Source: Tipula vernalis
Lineage: Eukaryota > Arthropoda > Insecta > Diptera > Tipulidae
Length of the DNA stretch: 64,000 nt
Direction: 5' to 3'
Assembly: GCA_958295665.1 (NCBI GenBank)
Contig: OY282558.1
Span: 111,900,838 to 111,964,837, forward strand
In this document: piece after piece, positions 46,501-58,971 of the stretch
Layout: each line of letters begins with the position of its first letter
Numbering within the stretch: the first letter of the stretch is position 1
Notes under the pieces: generated by a model
The model's database searches: none
What the model was told of the DNA's origin: nothing
What the model saw: only the letters and a program-made list of their open reading frames with translations
Position numbers and translations under genes: made by a program

Positions 46501-48461
46501 TTCTGATAATTCTAACGCTCAATAACAACTGTCCAGTAATGCCCACTAATTGATGGTGTCCTTGAACCACAAAAAAAACGTGTTCGAAAATTTAATTGCT
46601 AAACAATTACGGGATACTGTTGAAAACGGTTACTCTCTAGAATGTACTCGAGTGTTTAGATCGTATTCAATATTTCAGTTAATTGACCACACAAACCAAA
46701 ATTCACCGGTGTACTTATTCGGACACTTTGAGAACTTATACGTATATTGTTAACACAGTAAAAAATAAAAAGTTTTGAATCACAAAAACAAATTTAAGAA
46801 AAATATTCTTCCAGTTGGACATGACTGTGAATCAGCTGATGAATAGCGATGAACGAATAATATAATATTTTTCACCGATATGTAATGCAATAAACCGTAA
46901 CAGCAGCACGCATGTACCAAAACTACTTTCTCGCCCGAAAAGCAACCAAAAATATATATGAAACAATCATATTTGTGACTGAATAAAAAACCGACAGGCC
47001 TCAAAATTGAATAAACAATAATAACAAAATAATTTATAAATAATAAAACAGTTCAATATTCAACACAATCATTGTTCCTTTGCTTATCGCACTAAGTAGA
47101 CGAGTTATTGTCACGATGACACTTGATAATAATAGTTGGGGAAGTGTCATGTTATAATGGTTTCGTACAGTGACCGTAAAATAAATTTTATTCCAAGTCT
47201 TAGTCGCCAAAGTCAATTATTCGATTATATCAAGTTGTTTGTAAAAGAATGCCAATTAAAATATCATTTTATACAACATTAAACTATTTTATGCATTACA
47301 TTGTATTTTCGTTTCCCGCACAAATGAACATGAAACAAACTGTTTTCAAATTAAGCTTTTAGCATTTTGGTTTCCTTTTGTTTTTGATTTGAAACCACAC
47401 CAAAATAACCTTCCAAAAGAATTTCAAATAAACTTAAGCATTTTGTTGCTGCTCCTCTATATTATTATTTGTATAAATTAATATTCAAAAAGAGATTACC
47501 ACGAAAAGCAAGAAAATTATATTGTTGTTCATTTGTTTAGAACGATTTTTTTCATCATCAGTTTTGTGGTTTTTTTATTTCCTTTGTTCGTTAAACCATT
47601 AATTAAAATTAAAATGTTGTTATACGAGTATGTGTGTACAATAAAAGTATAACAATAATGTTAACAAATAGATACAGTAAATAGATAGCCAGGGGTTTCT
47701 TGATGTACAATATAGGAAAATAATTTAAATATTAAAGCAGATTTTACATGTATTTTTCTTGTGTACAGGAGCTTATACAAAAAAAAAAACTAAATTAATA
47801 TCACCCCACATCCTGCGAATCGAGAGAGAAACGAGAGTAATGTTCCTTTCAAAATTTTTAACAACTGACACCTTAACCTTTTAAAAATATTTGATTGATT
47901 ACGTTCAATTTGATTTTAAAAATTAAACTTTTGTGCTTTACTATGGTACCAGTAGATGTAATATTTTATAATCAAAGGCTGTAAAAATATACCTTATTGA
48001 AAACTAAAGTTTAGTGGGTCTACACGATGATTGATCGATTTGATTTGAAAATAAGGTAAAAACATTTAGTCGACTACGAATGGTGTTTCATTTTTTTTGT
48101 TTTGTTAAAATATGAGCAGCTTTATTATTCAACGAGCACGATCTTGTATACTAATCTCGAACATGTCACAATATTCCATCTTCTATATTACATGTAGAAC
48201 AATACACCGCCATATACAATAAGTCTCTAGTTATATATGGTATGTATATATACCAACAAGCTGAAAAATAGTTAAAAGATGAACTGGATAACAACACATA
48301 GTACCTGGTATACAACTGAATAATAATAAAAACGAATTCTTGGAATATTGATGTAATATTATACACACAAGTTGGGCTGAGGTAGTATTAATGGAGTTTC
48401 TCTTTCGTTTTTGCCCATTTTGAATAACAGAGTCACGTTCAAAACGAATGTAATTGAAAAA

Positions 48462-48547
<86 letters not shown>

Positions 48548-49355
48548 GCTACGTATATATTTTACAACTGAAATCTCATTCCCATTTGCAAAACGAAATA
48601 TAAAAAAGAAAATTGAGAAGAAAATGAAGAATTATCTTATTTTAGTTTTGTTTCGTTTATATACAATATATCTACATACACACAATATTTTCATAAACCT
48701 TGAAAATTTGATTAATGTTTCCTCATTTAAGGATAATTTTTGTTCGTTTCTTCCCCGAAAACGTTAAAAAAAAAAGAAAGTCAATAATATTTTACTTGTC
48801 TTCTTCCACCCACCATATAAAATTAATAAAAAAAAAAAAAACAGTTGGAAAATTAAATTTAGCATCCTAATATACAAACATATTCTAATGCGACGATAAA
48901 GAAGAAGACACATCTTGTATATTACATTGTTGGATTTGATAAATTGAACTTGTTTCGCGAATTATAATTAAATATTATTCATCATATTTTTAATTTTTTG
49001 AGTAACTTAAAGTAATATTAATCATATTGTTTACAAGGGTTCCCTATATATTTAAGGAACTCCGAAAAACAAAATAAAAATAAAATTAGGATTAGATGCG
49101 ATGTCGCTTTACGCTTGATTAAAGAAGTTACACTTTTAGCAACAATTTTTTTTTATTTTAATCACGTAACTTTTTATTTTTAAAAGCTATACCTGATGAA
49201 TAAAGTTTGTCTCGCAATTTGAGTGATGACATTTTTTGTGACTATATTATAGAAATGTGTTACATGAAATTTCATATTTTTTAAAATGTGTATAGGTATC
49301 ACTCAACAGCAAGATTAGGTTTGCTATACAAGTAATAACTAATACGAGTCGCGTT
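46501..49355. other. AT-rich non-coding stretch
   Basis: It may include the 5' LTR of BEL remnant 1 near 46578-46755. Otherwise nothing was recognised apart from the (TA)n tract. Confidence 0.4.
48466..48542. repeat. (TA)n microsatellite, ~77 bp
   Basis: An uninterrupted TA dinucleotide run. Confidence 0.97.
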
Positions 49356-49880
49356 TTATAAAATGACTAGCGGATACTCGGTCGGTATCATTGGTATTCG
49401 CGGTAATAATACATATCCTCTTTTGAATTTGCCATTCAATATTGTTGCTTCGATAATATTATACATCAATTTTTTGACTGCAAGCCTTGTCCCGTTGCAC
49501 AGTCGTACCGGATCGATATTTCGAAGCATAATGATGGATGCACCAATTTTCAATATAAATTCGTGTGGGGGCAATCCTAGTAAATCAAGTGAATTCCAGA
49601 ATTCGACCGGATAATTGATGACTTCGTATTGATTCATGACGCAATCAACTGCTTATACGTTGTAGTATTGCCAAATATTTGATTTTGAATGACTGTGTTA
49701 ATAGCATTAACATCATTGTTTTTGGCCGCCAATATTGCAAGTTCGCTTAGCAATTAGTCGTTTTTGTAATTGCAATTGATATCTGAAAATACGCTGTTGA
49801 TCAATTCGTCAATTGTCTGTGTGTAATTACAAAAATCTGGTGGAATGGTAATGCAATTTGTGGTGTCATCGATTGGCATC
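49356..49880 (-). pseudogene. Helitron PIF1-like helicase, C-terminal part
   Basis: Resumes with CITIPPDFCNYTQTIDELIN, then LAILAAKNNDVNAINTVIQN, and YPVEFWNSLDLLGLPPHEFI followed by LKIGASIIMLRNID and NGTRLAVKKL, all typical of the Helitron helicase C-terminal part. An in-frame stop lies within KND*LLSE. The frame leaves the family at MIPTEYP (about 49370). Confidence 0.88.
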
Positions 49881-49884
49881 TTTA

Positions 49885-50204
49885 TATTTCATTTCCATTA
49901 GAAATTACATGAATTAATTAACATTCAACAAAAAATTAATACAGTAAAAATTAGCGTACACAGAAATACTCGTAGAACTGTGTTAATATTGTGAAGAAGA
50001 AAAATTGTAAGAGAGTTAATCTGTTTTAGTATGATTTGCTAGTACTTAACGCACAGCACATTCTGTATATATAGAATGTAAATTGTGGTATAATCAGTCC
50101 AGTCGCCGCGGCCTGATGAGAAAATTGATTTTTTCATAATCATAAGCTCATCAGTTCGAAACTGGATTGGATTCTCTTACAATCTTCGGAACATATTAAA
50201 ATCA
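49885..50204. mobile_element. ~320-bp insertion in the Helitron helicase
   Basis: Helicase coding is lost on both sides of this segment. Its right end coincides with the 127-bp repeat copy 2; the remaining ~190 bp is AT-rich with no match in the window. No target duplication could be fixed because the helicase sequence is decayed. Confidence 0.6.
50074..50200 (-). repeat. 127-bp dispersed repeat, copy 2
   Basis: Same length as copy 1 (8874-9000), with about five substitutions and no indels. Here no poly(A) run follows; a TATATATAG segment lies beyond the 50074 end instead. Confidence 0.85.
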
Positions 50205-50812
50205 TATCTAAAAGTGGTTTGGCGAATCGAGCAGCGGATTCGTCTTGTTGCAGTTTGACACGCATATTGGTAGTCAATATAATTTTCTGAACATTATGCC
50301 AAAGAACAGATGATTTGAGACATGCCTTTAGTTTATCGGTTGGCGTAGAACGTGGTATAACTGGTAGCGTCTGACGAAAATCACCAGCCAGCAAAGTGAA
50401 TGCACTTCCGAATGACTCTGTACGACTTCTTAAATCTTGTAGCGTCCGATTGAGTGCTTGAAATGATTTTTTGTGGGCCATTGGTTATTCATCCCATACT
50501 ATTAGTTTACATGTTTGCAAAACTTTTCTCATTCTTGAATTCTTTTTTATGTTGCATGTTGGTGTCTCAGTAAATTGCATGCTCAATGGAAATTTTAATG
50601 GAGAATTCGCTGTTCTACTTCCATCCAAAAGAGTTGCTGAAAGAAGATGCGATGGCCAATGTAATGTTATTTTGTGAACGAATGGTTGCCAAAATCAATG
50701 ATAAGAGAAATGTTTTGCCTGTTCCACAGGATGCAATAAAGAAAAACAAACCGCCGATTTGTTGTGAAATTGCATTCATTATACGGTTATATGCGTTGTG
50801 TTGTTGTATCAT
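50205..50812 (-). pseudogene. Helitron PIF1-like helicase, N-terminal half
   Basis: The Walker A region reads IASCGTGKTFLLSLILATIR (family GxxGTGKT; the first Gly is Ser here). After a frameshift, LLAGDFRQTLPVIPRSTPTD and NVQKIILTTNMRV give helicase motifs II/III. Coding similarity ends abruptly at about 50205, where the 127-bp repeat begins. Confidence 0.88.
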
Positions 50813-51388
50813 CAGTTTTGGCAGATTTGTTTAAATTAATGTTTGCAGCTCCTTGACATTGAATTGTTGCTCTTTGCGCAAATCTCGATCTTATGCATCG
50901 TCTGCTAATCGATTCGATGCAACCATTCCTATTTGAATGAGCGTTTTGTTGACAATTGATAAACATTTGTCCTCAATCATGATTAGTGCTTCGTTATATA
51001 TTTCCGGTGAGAATTGTATGCTCGCGTTGTTGCTAGCTTGGCGCACTCGGGAAGCAAGTTGACAAAATGATGCAAAATAATGTGCGAATCTGGTGAGCTT
51101 GGTAAGTTAGTGATGCATCTCCGCTAGTGATATATCCCAATGTGTGTCATTTACGATAACTGTTCTTATTTGTTGAAACGATGAGAATCCGCTTACATTA
51201 ACTAACAATAATCGCAAGTAAAAGCATTCTGCATTGTTGAGATGAACGGTATGTACAATCTAATCAATGCATCGATTGAATATAAATTGTTGTATCCTTC
51301 TACAGTTTTTCCTTGTTCACGTCTTTGAATTTTTTTTGATGTAGCATTTCATGTGAATTATGTTGGCACCTCTGAGTATAGCATGGTC

Positions 51389-51646
51389 CTAGCGAAATCT
51401 TGTCATTGTTGTGGCTGTCATTGAAATGCTGTCATTGTTGTGGCTGGTGGTGTATCTGCTCGATGTCGTGCATTCTCTGCAGTGAAATACACGAGCTGTA
51501 CATTTTCCAGATGAACAGCTAAATGAACAACTGTTGAAGACAGCCATGTCCGATCCTTTATTGACATATTTGGAGATATATTTAATCGATTTGACCGAAT
51601 TGCAATATTCCACATTAATATGCGCTTTGTATATTTTGGAGAGCAA
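51389..51646 (-). pseudogene. Helitron Rep catalytic tyrosine region
   Basis: Reads [20 protein letters not shown] followed by [11 protein letters not shown]. The two tyrosines spaced around the [10 protein letters not shown] motif are the Y2 catalytic residues of Rep in Helitrons, and both are present. The frame degenerates into a serine/threonine-rich shift afterwards. Confidence 0.85.
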
Positions 51647-51729
51647 TGGCGAATACAGCGATTATCGATGTTGATATCGTTGTTTCACACTTTTATTATT
51701 AACGAACGTCCGCCATCCTGAATTAAGCG

Positions 51730-52492
51730 ACGTCAATAGAGTGGATAACCATCGTTGCCAGTGATGGTTTCTTTAAATAATTCCTTTGGGTATTTTTTGC
51801 TGCATTTTCCATTTACCATGGCACCGAGACGTTGGATTGATGATTCCGCATGGTCCATGGATCATATTTTTGGTGACTACTTCAAATAAGTCAGGATCGA
51901 GTTGTTGATTTGGTGTTATTTTGTGTATTAACTAAATCAAAATGTGTGTATGTGGTAATCAACGTTTTTGCCATTCTATCGAGTACATCCAGCAACGTGT
52001 CTCTCCAAATACGCGATATTTTTCTATGAAATCCATCAGTGATTTTAACTTTTGTTTAAATACACGTGCGATGAGATCGTGTCGATCCGAAGATGATTGG
52101 CCAATTAATAATTGTTCTTTAATCACATCCCATGTGTGATTACATGTGAACGTTATGAACAGATCGGGGCGACCATATGTACGTACATATGTCATGGCGT
52201 CTTTCGCATACTCGTGCATGTGGTGGGTGCTGCCTATAAATGTGGCTGGTAGTATGATCATCGTTCCCAAATCATTGGCATGGCCGTCATTCTGTATGGC
52301 ATCACGAAGATGAATATAGTCATCTGATCGCAGTTTAGCTTGATTCAATCGTATAAATAAACGTCTTTCTGATTCAATTTTGGCATATAAATCCACGACA
52401 AATTGATGATATAACTGCCGACACATCAAAATGTAGTTTTCGGAATTTTGGCGTATCATTAAGCGATATGGATAAGAATCCGTCGCACTCAC
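51730..52492 (-). pseudogene. Helitron Rep domain with altered HUH motif
   Basis: Reads DAMTYVRTYGRPDLFITFTC and later GETRCWMYSIEWQKR, the conserved approach to the HUH motif. The next codon is a stop where the family has Gly, and the motif then reads LPHTHIL; the family has an H-hydrophobic-H pair (usually HAH or HVH), so a threonine lies between the metal-binding histidines. Downstream, DPDLFEVVTKNMIHGPCG and GNDGYPLYRRR are preserved. It would nick and join single strands during rolling-circle transposition. Confidence 0.88.
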
Positions 52493-52753
52493 TTTTTTGT
52501 TTTTGGCTCATCTGTGAAATGGAAACAGTTCTCTCGATTATTATTTTACTGTGATTGTTATTTTGGTTGTCGAAGTACTTGTTGTTTGATTTCTTTGTTT
52601 AATATTAATGTGATATGCATCTTGTCCATCACAGTAGATAATTGGGTATAGTAATGCATCATAGGGGGGATGCATTTGTTGTTGCAGCGATGGAGGATAA
52701 TGTTACGCGAGTTAAATTCCTCACCAACAATCACACTTCATCGATGTGTGTGA

Positions 52754-53077
52754 TCATGTCATGTCTTTGGTTAACTTAAACAGTCGAATCAACACAAAAC
52801 TATGGAAGAATGTTTGTAAGGATGCGACAATGTCACGTCTTGCGCTTTTATTGAACGAAATGTGGTGATTTACTTGTTGTGCATCGTCCGATTGCTGTCT
52901 CATAAAGTAGATTTGTAAATATTTGTGCTGTTCATCTGAAACAGGCAATAGAGATCCAGCGCGTTGGTAAACCTGCCCTTGCATTACATACGTTGAGATG
53001 TAATTGTTTCTGATGACATTGGTAGCACCAAAAGATGTCATTTGGAAACATGCATTGTATTTGCGAATGTTTGCCAA
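52754..53077 (-). pseudogene. Helitron RepHel N-terminal region (Helitron_like_N upstream part)
   Basis: Reads RKYNACFQMTSFGA, then the G-Q-V-Y-Q-R-A-G-S-L-L-P block and YLQIYFM, matching the segment before the Rep domain in animal Helitrons (FRNNIRxYNxxLxMASFGA..G.Q.YHR..LLP). The frame ends at a frameshift before the Rep domain. Confidence 0.8.
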
Positions 53078-53675
53078 GAAATGTATTGATGTGGCTGTGT
53101 CACCTTTACGAGTAGTAAAACAATAAACAATTATTTAGGCAATTAATCATCTAAATTCTGTGTGTCGTTTGTATTACATTTCAGCAATGATTTTAATTGG
53201 TCTGTTGGTAATTCGAAATGAGGCAACGAAACTTCTCCGTTCGAACAGCAAATGCCAGGCGTTTCATTGTTGTATTTCATTTCTTTGCAATAGGAACACA
53301 CTTTCTGGAATATGGCCAATTAGGGCGAAGCTTGACTATTTCTTAACGAAATTGAGTGAAATTTAAGATCTGCCATGGAAATGGCATTCTAATGTGATTT
53401 TTGGATATAGTTCTGGAATATGGCAAAATAAGATGGAACTTGGCTGTTTCTTAACCGCCCCTTAATCTGAGTTTTAGATCTAAAAATCAATTTAGAATTC
53501 CATTTCCAACGCGCATGTAAAATTTCATTTATTTATTTTTTTTTTTTGCCATATTCTAGAATTTTATCCAAAAATCATTTAAGAATTGCATTTCAATCAT
53601 GGATATCAAATTTCACTAAAACCGGCTAAGAAATTGCAGAGTTCCACTCAAATTGGCCACACATATAATTTACTA

Positions 53676-53778
53676 AAGGTTCAATTTCAAATGTAAAACG
53701 GTCAATTTGAAATGTTAAAGGTTCAGTTTGAAGTGCAAAAGGAACAAATTAAAGTGGTGAAGTTTCAATTTGAATTGT
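53676..53778 (+). repeat. TTCAATTTGAAATG minisatellite, ~4 units
   Basis: About four degenerate 20-23 bp units of GGTTCAATTTGAAATGTAAA. The core TTCAATTTGAA is itself nearly palindromic. Confidence 0.6.
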
Positions 53779-54214
53779 ACTCATAAAACCTGTATCATTG
53801 CAGAAATATCGGCCCGTGTCCGCTCTAATAAAGTGTAAGCTTATCTAAGGGAGGTTTTCATTGGAAAACTTCAGTTGCATGGGACTTAAAAGTTTGTCCG
53901 TTGAAGTGAGTGATCTGTTGAAATGAAGTTTGACTGTATTTAAACGTAAGTGTGATATTTAAACAAACGCACGCACATTGAACTATTTTAACCAAACTTT
54001 ACACAAATATTATTTAAGACTTAAGAAAGGTGAATGTTATTGTAATATATCAAACATTCATCTTTTCCTTGAGAGATGATAATCAGGTCTAAAGTTACTA
54101 TAGAGGAATTTCTAAAACTTCAAAAAAATTGAGCCGATTTTTCATGACGTTATGATTGTATGAAGGTATGATGTTATGATGGTGTAATGGTATGATGGTG
54201 TGATGGTTTGAGTT

Positions 54215-54490
54215 GAGCAGAGGGTTCAGATTTGGTTCGTGCTAAGTTGAGTTGAAGTTGAGTTTGGATTTAGTTATCCTGCATTGAGGTTAAATGAGTT
54301 GTTCAGTTGGGGAATTATTTAGGAATTGATTTGGATTTAGGTTAAGGGTTAATCTGAAAGTTGATTTGGAGTTGATTTGAGAGCTTGGTTGGCGGGTAAT
54401 TTGGTGATTGCAGTTCGAATTATGTTGCGATTGAGATGGATGTTGATTTATATACTGAGTTGAAGGCTGAGCTGAAGATTTAATGTGGTA
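54215..54490 (+). repeat. Degenerate GTTGAG-rich sequence, second site
   Basis: G/T-skewed sequence made of GAGTTGA / GTTGAAG / TTGATTTGGAG variants, like that at 9020-9641 and 11344-11560. It is preceded by a short (GGTATGATG)-type run at 54165-54212. Confidence 0.5.
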
Positions 54491-54832
54491 GTTGAATTAA
54501 TCAAGATCAAATTTCTGAGCACCTCATGAGGTTTCAGCCCTTTATATTTCGAAACTAAATTTCATATACAACCGCAACATGATAAGCATCAGCCTATGAA
54601 AATTATTGGATAATATTATATCTAAAACGAAGGGTTGGCTTCCAGCTCTTAGACCCGGAAAAAGTAGTTCGTTCGACAAAGGGGAGGAGAATTTGTTTGT
54701 CAAGCGGATTGTGATTGTTAAATTTTATGTTAAATATTTTGTTGCTGTACATAAATTCAGATTTTTTTGGGCAACTATGAAAGTTGGCCGAATTATTTTC
54801 CTAACAGTTGGCATATTTATATCTAGATCGAT

Positions 54833-55030
54833 TTATTCTTCTTCTAACTTTGCTGAGCGGCCAAAAAGATATTTAAAATCTCTATGGCTGTTGCTAGTTC
54901 CATGTCCAAAAAGATAACAATTCCTACATTGTGTTGGACCACGTCTTTGAGATTGACAGAAGGGTGGATTGAGGTTATAAACAGACTTTCTTAAGTTGAT
55001 CGGTTGATTCAACTTATTGGTAAAGGACAA
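54833..55030 (-). pseudogene. Gag-like zinc-knuckle fragment
   Basis: Reads RRGPTQCRNCYLFGHGTSNS, a CX2CX4HX4C-type knuckle with Ser in place of the last Cys. The surrounding basic segment fits a retroelement Gag/ORF1. It lies just beyond the C-terminal end of the BEL remnant 2 Pol on the same strand, so it probably belongs to a different element. Only about 65 codons are seen. Confidence 0.5.
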
Positions 55031-55464
55031 AGTTTGTATATTGAACGTCTTATGTTACCACTTTTTGTTTTTATAGTGACAACTCATACGATGCCGTCGG
55101 TGCCTGGGTGTAATGTGACAACTCTACTGACCATTTCGAGGGGGGTAAGTTAATCTCTTTGATAAGCACTACGTCGTCAATTTTTATATTGGTTTGCTTG
55201 ATTGGTTTGCTTGATGTGCCATTTACTTTTCTGTTGCAGATTCATCAAATATTTGAGGTTCTACCTCTACCAAATATCTTGGTTCATCTTCTGTATCATC
55301 TGCCACCTGGATAATTTGGAAAGCTTGATCTCTGCCATATATCTGCTATGTCGGTCAGCAAGGTCGTCATTTCTTCGATTGTTACTATGTGACCGTCAGT
55401 AACTCGTCGCAGGTGAAACTTCATACTTTTGACGGCAAAATGTGGTGAGCTCGGGGGAATGAAT

Positions 55465-55659
55465 TTAAATTGAGTTGGTTCTAATTAGCGTTTTTTCTTC
55501 TCTGCACATATACCCCTGCGGGCTGTGAATTTTCGCAATGCTCCCATATACGCATCTGTCGTCAAATCGGAGACTAGTTCGATGTGAACTGCTTTTGTAG
55601 CTAACAATATGATAATACAAATGTAGCTTTTGTATATTATTTGCCCTCTCCCTCTGCAT
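55465..55659 (-). pseudogene. BEL/Pao integrase core fragment
   Basis: Contains a decayed form of the HLELVSDLTTDAFIxALRRFxARRG block (here a frame mixture ending GYMCREEK). The D..N..F/E part of the active site cannot be read. Confidence 0.6.
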
Positions 55660-56238
55660 GTGTGTGTGTTAAAATTGGACCCGCATAATTGACTCCTACT
55701 TTGTGGAATGTTCTATCCAATTTAACCCTGGGTTTAAGAAGATCCGCCATGACTTGATTTGAATCCCGTGCAGAGTATTTTGTGCATTTTATACAACTGT
55801 AGATAACATTTCTTATTAGGCTTCTGCTTCGAATGATCCAATACCTTTGGCGTAGAGTTGACATCATCAATGTAGGACCAGCATGTAAGTATTTTTCATG
55901 GTATTCTCTTACAGTAAGCTCTATCAGTTTTTCTTTTGAAGGTAGTATTGGTAGGTGTTTGACATCATATGTAATTGTCGCATTTTTGATTCGCCCACCA
56001 ACTCGTAGAGAATGAATGGTTCATCGTAAAAGGGTTGAAGGAATCTTAGGTAGCTTGTTTTCGGTCGTTCCCTTTTAGGTTTAAGAAGGTTGATTTCAAG
56101 ATGGAAATATTTGGATTGTTTGAGTCGGATAATGATCAATCTAGTTTTCTGGAGTTCAGAGCAGAGGAGATGTGGTTTTAAGGAATTTTTAAGTATTCGT
56201 TTTAATTTTAGGGTTATGTATCGCATTATGTAGGCCAA
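55637..56238 (-). pseudogene. BEL/Pao pre-integrase and integrase zinc domain
   Basis: Two frames: the first has AYIMRYI, ELQKTRLIIIRLKQSKYFHL and FYDEPFILYELVGES; the second has TLRQRYWIIRSRSLIRNVIY, SCIKCTKYSARDSNQVMADL and VGVNYAGPI. The CX2C of the zinc domain and the GVNYAGP start of the catalytic core (first catalytic Asp replaced by Asn in GVDYAGP) are recognisable. Confidence 0.85.
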
Positions 56239-56285
56239 AATTCGAACTATTTTGGTGAAGTTGAATGATTTTGTAATTAGGTCGC

Positions 56286-56513
56286 CTAAAATGTTTGGTA
56301 ATGGAATTTGTGCGTGAAATGATTATTTCGCAACTCATCTGTTGTTGTAGGTAGATTCGCTATGTCCTTTGGCCAAGCTAATGGATCCTTAAGCCATTGA
56401 GGTCCATTCCACCATAAGCTAGCGTTTGTCAGTTTGTCTGGATCGAGACCTCTCAATGCATAGTCAGCAGAATTTTCTTGCGAACACACATGTCTCACCA
56501 GTCCTATTCCCAA
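56286..56513 (-). pseudogene. BEL/Pao Pol, RNase H-integrase junction
   Basis: Reads RHVCSQENSADYALRGLDPD and SLWWNGPQWLKDP. In the family this is the VPSxxNPADxxSRG..LWWxGPxWL block between RNase H and integrase. Ala-Asp is kept (AD), and CASRG reads YALRG. Confidence 0.88.
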
Positions 56514-57865
56514 CGAACGTGCTTCATTTTGTAGAGTGTGCTGCGAGCTAACTTAAAACTATGGTGAAGTCGGTCCAGGCGTTGATTTGCGGTGCAGGCG
56601 TTGGATTGAGATTTGTTTAACTGGAGCAACTTTGGTTTTGGCAGTAAGCAATCTTATACAGGAAATTCCATTCGGCATTTTAGTTTCAATATCCACGACC
56701 GATTAATTTGCGATTCTGGAGGCATCTGATAATCCATGCAAAATTGCCTCGCAGTTCAACGTTGTGGCTATGTATCTGCCAATTTTAATGTTTTCAAGTT
56801 TAACTAGATTATGTCGAATTCTAGCCCATTCTGCCAATAGGTCATTTCGTAAATCATCATCTCAAGCTAAATTAGGTTTACAACAAGGCCTTGTTTATAA
56901 CAAGATTTGAAAAATATCTTTGCCCTTACGGTAACTGGAAACAAGCCATCTAATAGGGTCAAACAACCGACTGGCTCCTGAAAGTATTCCTCTCTTGGTG
57001 TTGGGAGGTTTATTATTCAAGTTTACCTTGAATTTAAAATAATCAGCTTTAGGGTCCCAATATAAACCCTAAGTTTTCACTGAGTCAAAACCTTTTATTT
57101 GAAGAGTGCTGTTTTGTTCGGTGAATAGTGACGGTTAAGTTTTTAGAATGCTCTCGTCGTTTGTCAGCTATTTTCTCAGCTTAAAACTGAACCTTGACAG
57201 TATCATCAATGTCTGGCCCTAACTTCATTGCTTCTTGGGCAGTGTCGGCTCCTGACATCAAGTCGTCTACGTAAATACTTGTTTTTATTTGGTTTACCGC
57301 TTCCGGGTATATCTCCTTATAGTTTTCGGTGGTCTCATAAAGTGCTCAAGTCGCTAGATATGTTGCACTGGCTGTAAAATATGTGACAGTACTTAGTATT
57401 TTAGATAGTTCGTAGGTGCTGAACGGTTTACTAGGTGTGTCGCCCCATATTATCCTCTGGTATCTGGTGTCGTCTGTTGCTACCCGGATTTGTCTGAACA
57501 TCTTCCCCTAATAGCGACGGTGATAGCTTGAATGGTAAGCGCACTTCAAATCGGCCAGTATTGTCGATCCGTTTGGTACCCCGAAAGTGGTTTTTACAGA
57601 ACTCCAGTCTCTATTTCCCAAAACAGTTTTAATAAGTGGTCGAAGTTTTCATCTGGATTGCTCAAAGTAGCTGTGGCTGATTGTCTTGGTTGGTCTTCAT
57701 TTCATTTGGTGACAACTAGTATTCTGCATGATTAATTGGTCGGTTATTATTTTACCATCGGTTAGCACTTCCAAAAAGGTGTCTGCTCCAAATATCACAT
57801 CGACTTCCTCTCATTTGTAGAAATAGGGATCTGCTAATTCGTACTGCTGTAGGAACTTCATATCT

Positions 57866-58747
<882 letters not shown>

Positions 58748-58971
58748 CTGGCCATTCAATAAAATTTGTTATTGTATATAAATGAAACTATGATAACTTA
58801 ATATTAATTAATACCTTTTAGATATTTTTTTTTATTTCAATAATTCAAATCATAGAAATATTACACGTTATAATTTATAACAAAAAAATAATTATACTTA
58901 TAAGCTTAATCTTACTAATATTCAGGTGGTAGCTGTTTTACATCATAACTTAAAATATAATAATATTTTTT

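Larger units (their letters stand above)
49356..53080 (-). mobile_element. Helitron remnant (RepHel), interrupted and truncated
   Basis: On the minus strand from 53077 the pieces follow the order of a Helitron RepHel protein: N-terminal region, Rep (HUH endonuclease), linker, helicase. Frames are broken by many frameshifts and stops, and the helicase is split by an insertion at about 49885-50204. The C-terminal helicase motif VI region is missing, so the element is truncated near 49370. The Helitron ends (5' TC, 3' hairpin with CTRR) were not located with confidence. Confidence 0.9.
53081..54832. other. Non-coding stretch with several small repeats
   Basis: Two direct copies of a CTGGAATATGGC..CTTGACTATTTCTTAAC block start near 53305 and 53411, and an inverted partner of the GATTTTTGGATA..GGAATATGGCA block lies at about 53550-53600. 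A 20-23 bp TTCAATTTGAAATGTAAAAG minisatellite covers 53676-53778 (about four units). A GGTATGATG-type run lies at 54165-54212, and a GTTGAG-rich tract at 54215-54490. Confidence 0.55.
55075..57865 (-). mobile_element. BEL/Pao retrotransposon remnant 2 (PR end, RT, RH, IN, C-terminal domain)
   Basis: Minus-strand pieces from 57865 down follow BEL/Pao Pol order: protease end (VDVIFGADTFLEVL), pre-RT (RFEVRLPFKLS), RT with TSIYVDDLMSGAD (about 57260), RNase H-proximal block (LYWDPKADYFKFKV and LFDPIRWL, about 57060-56950), ENSADYALRG (about 56480), the pre-integrase region (ILYELVG), integrase zinc domain and catalytic-core pieces, and a final DUF5641-like VVLIKEINLPP (about 55180). Gag and LTRs are missing. 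The many frameshifts indicate an old copy. It differs from remnant 1 in sequence, so it is a separate insertion or family. Confidence 0.88.

Noticed and set aside
46780..47004. 74-codon cysteine-rich minus-strand frame
   Set aside because: No signal or domain pattern and no partner frame; position near a suspected LTR suggests chance.
49360..49390. GATAC/GTATC stem followed by CTAGT on the minus strand, like a Helitron 3' end
   Set aside because: It lies inside helicase coding, before motif VI, the stem is only 5 bp, and spacing to CTAG is too short for a typical Helitron terminus.
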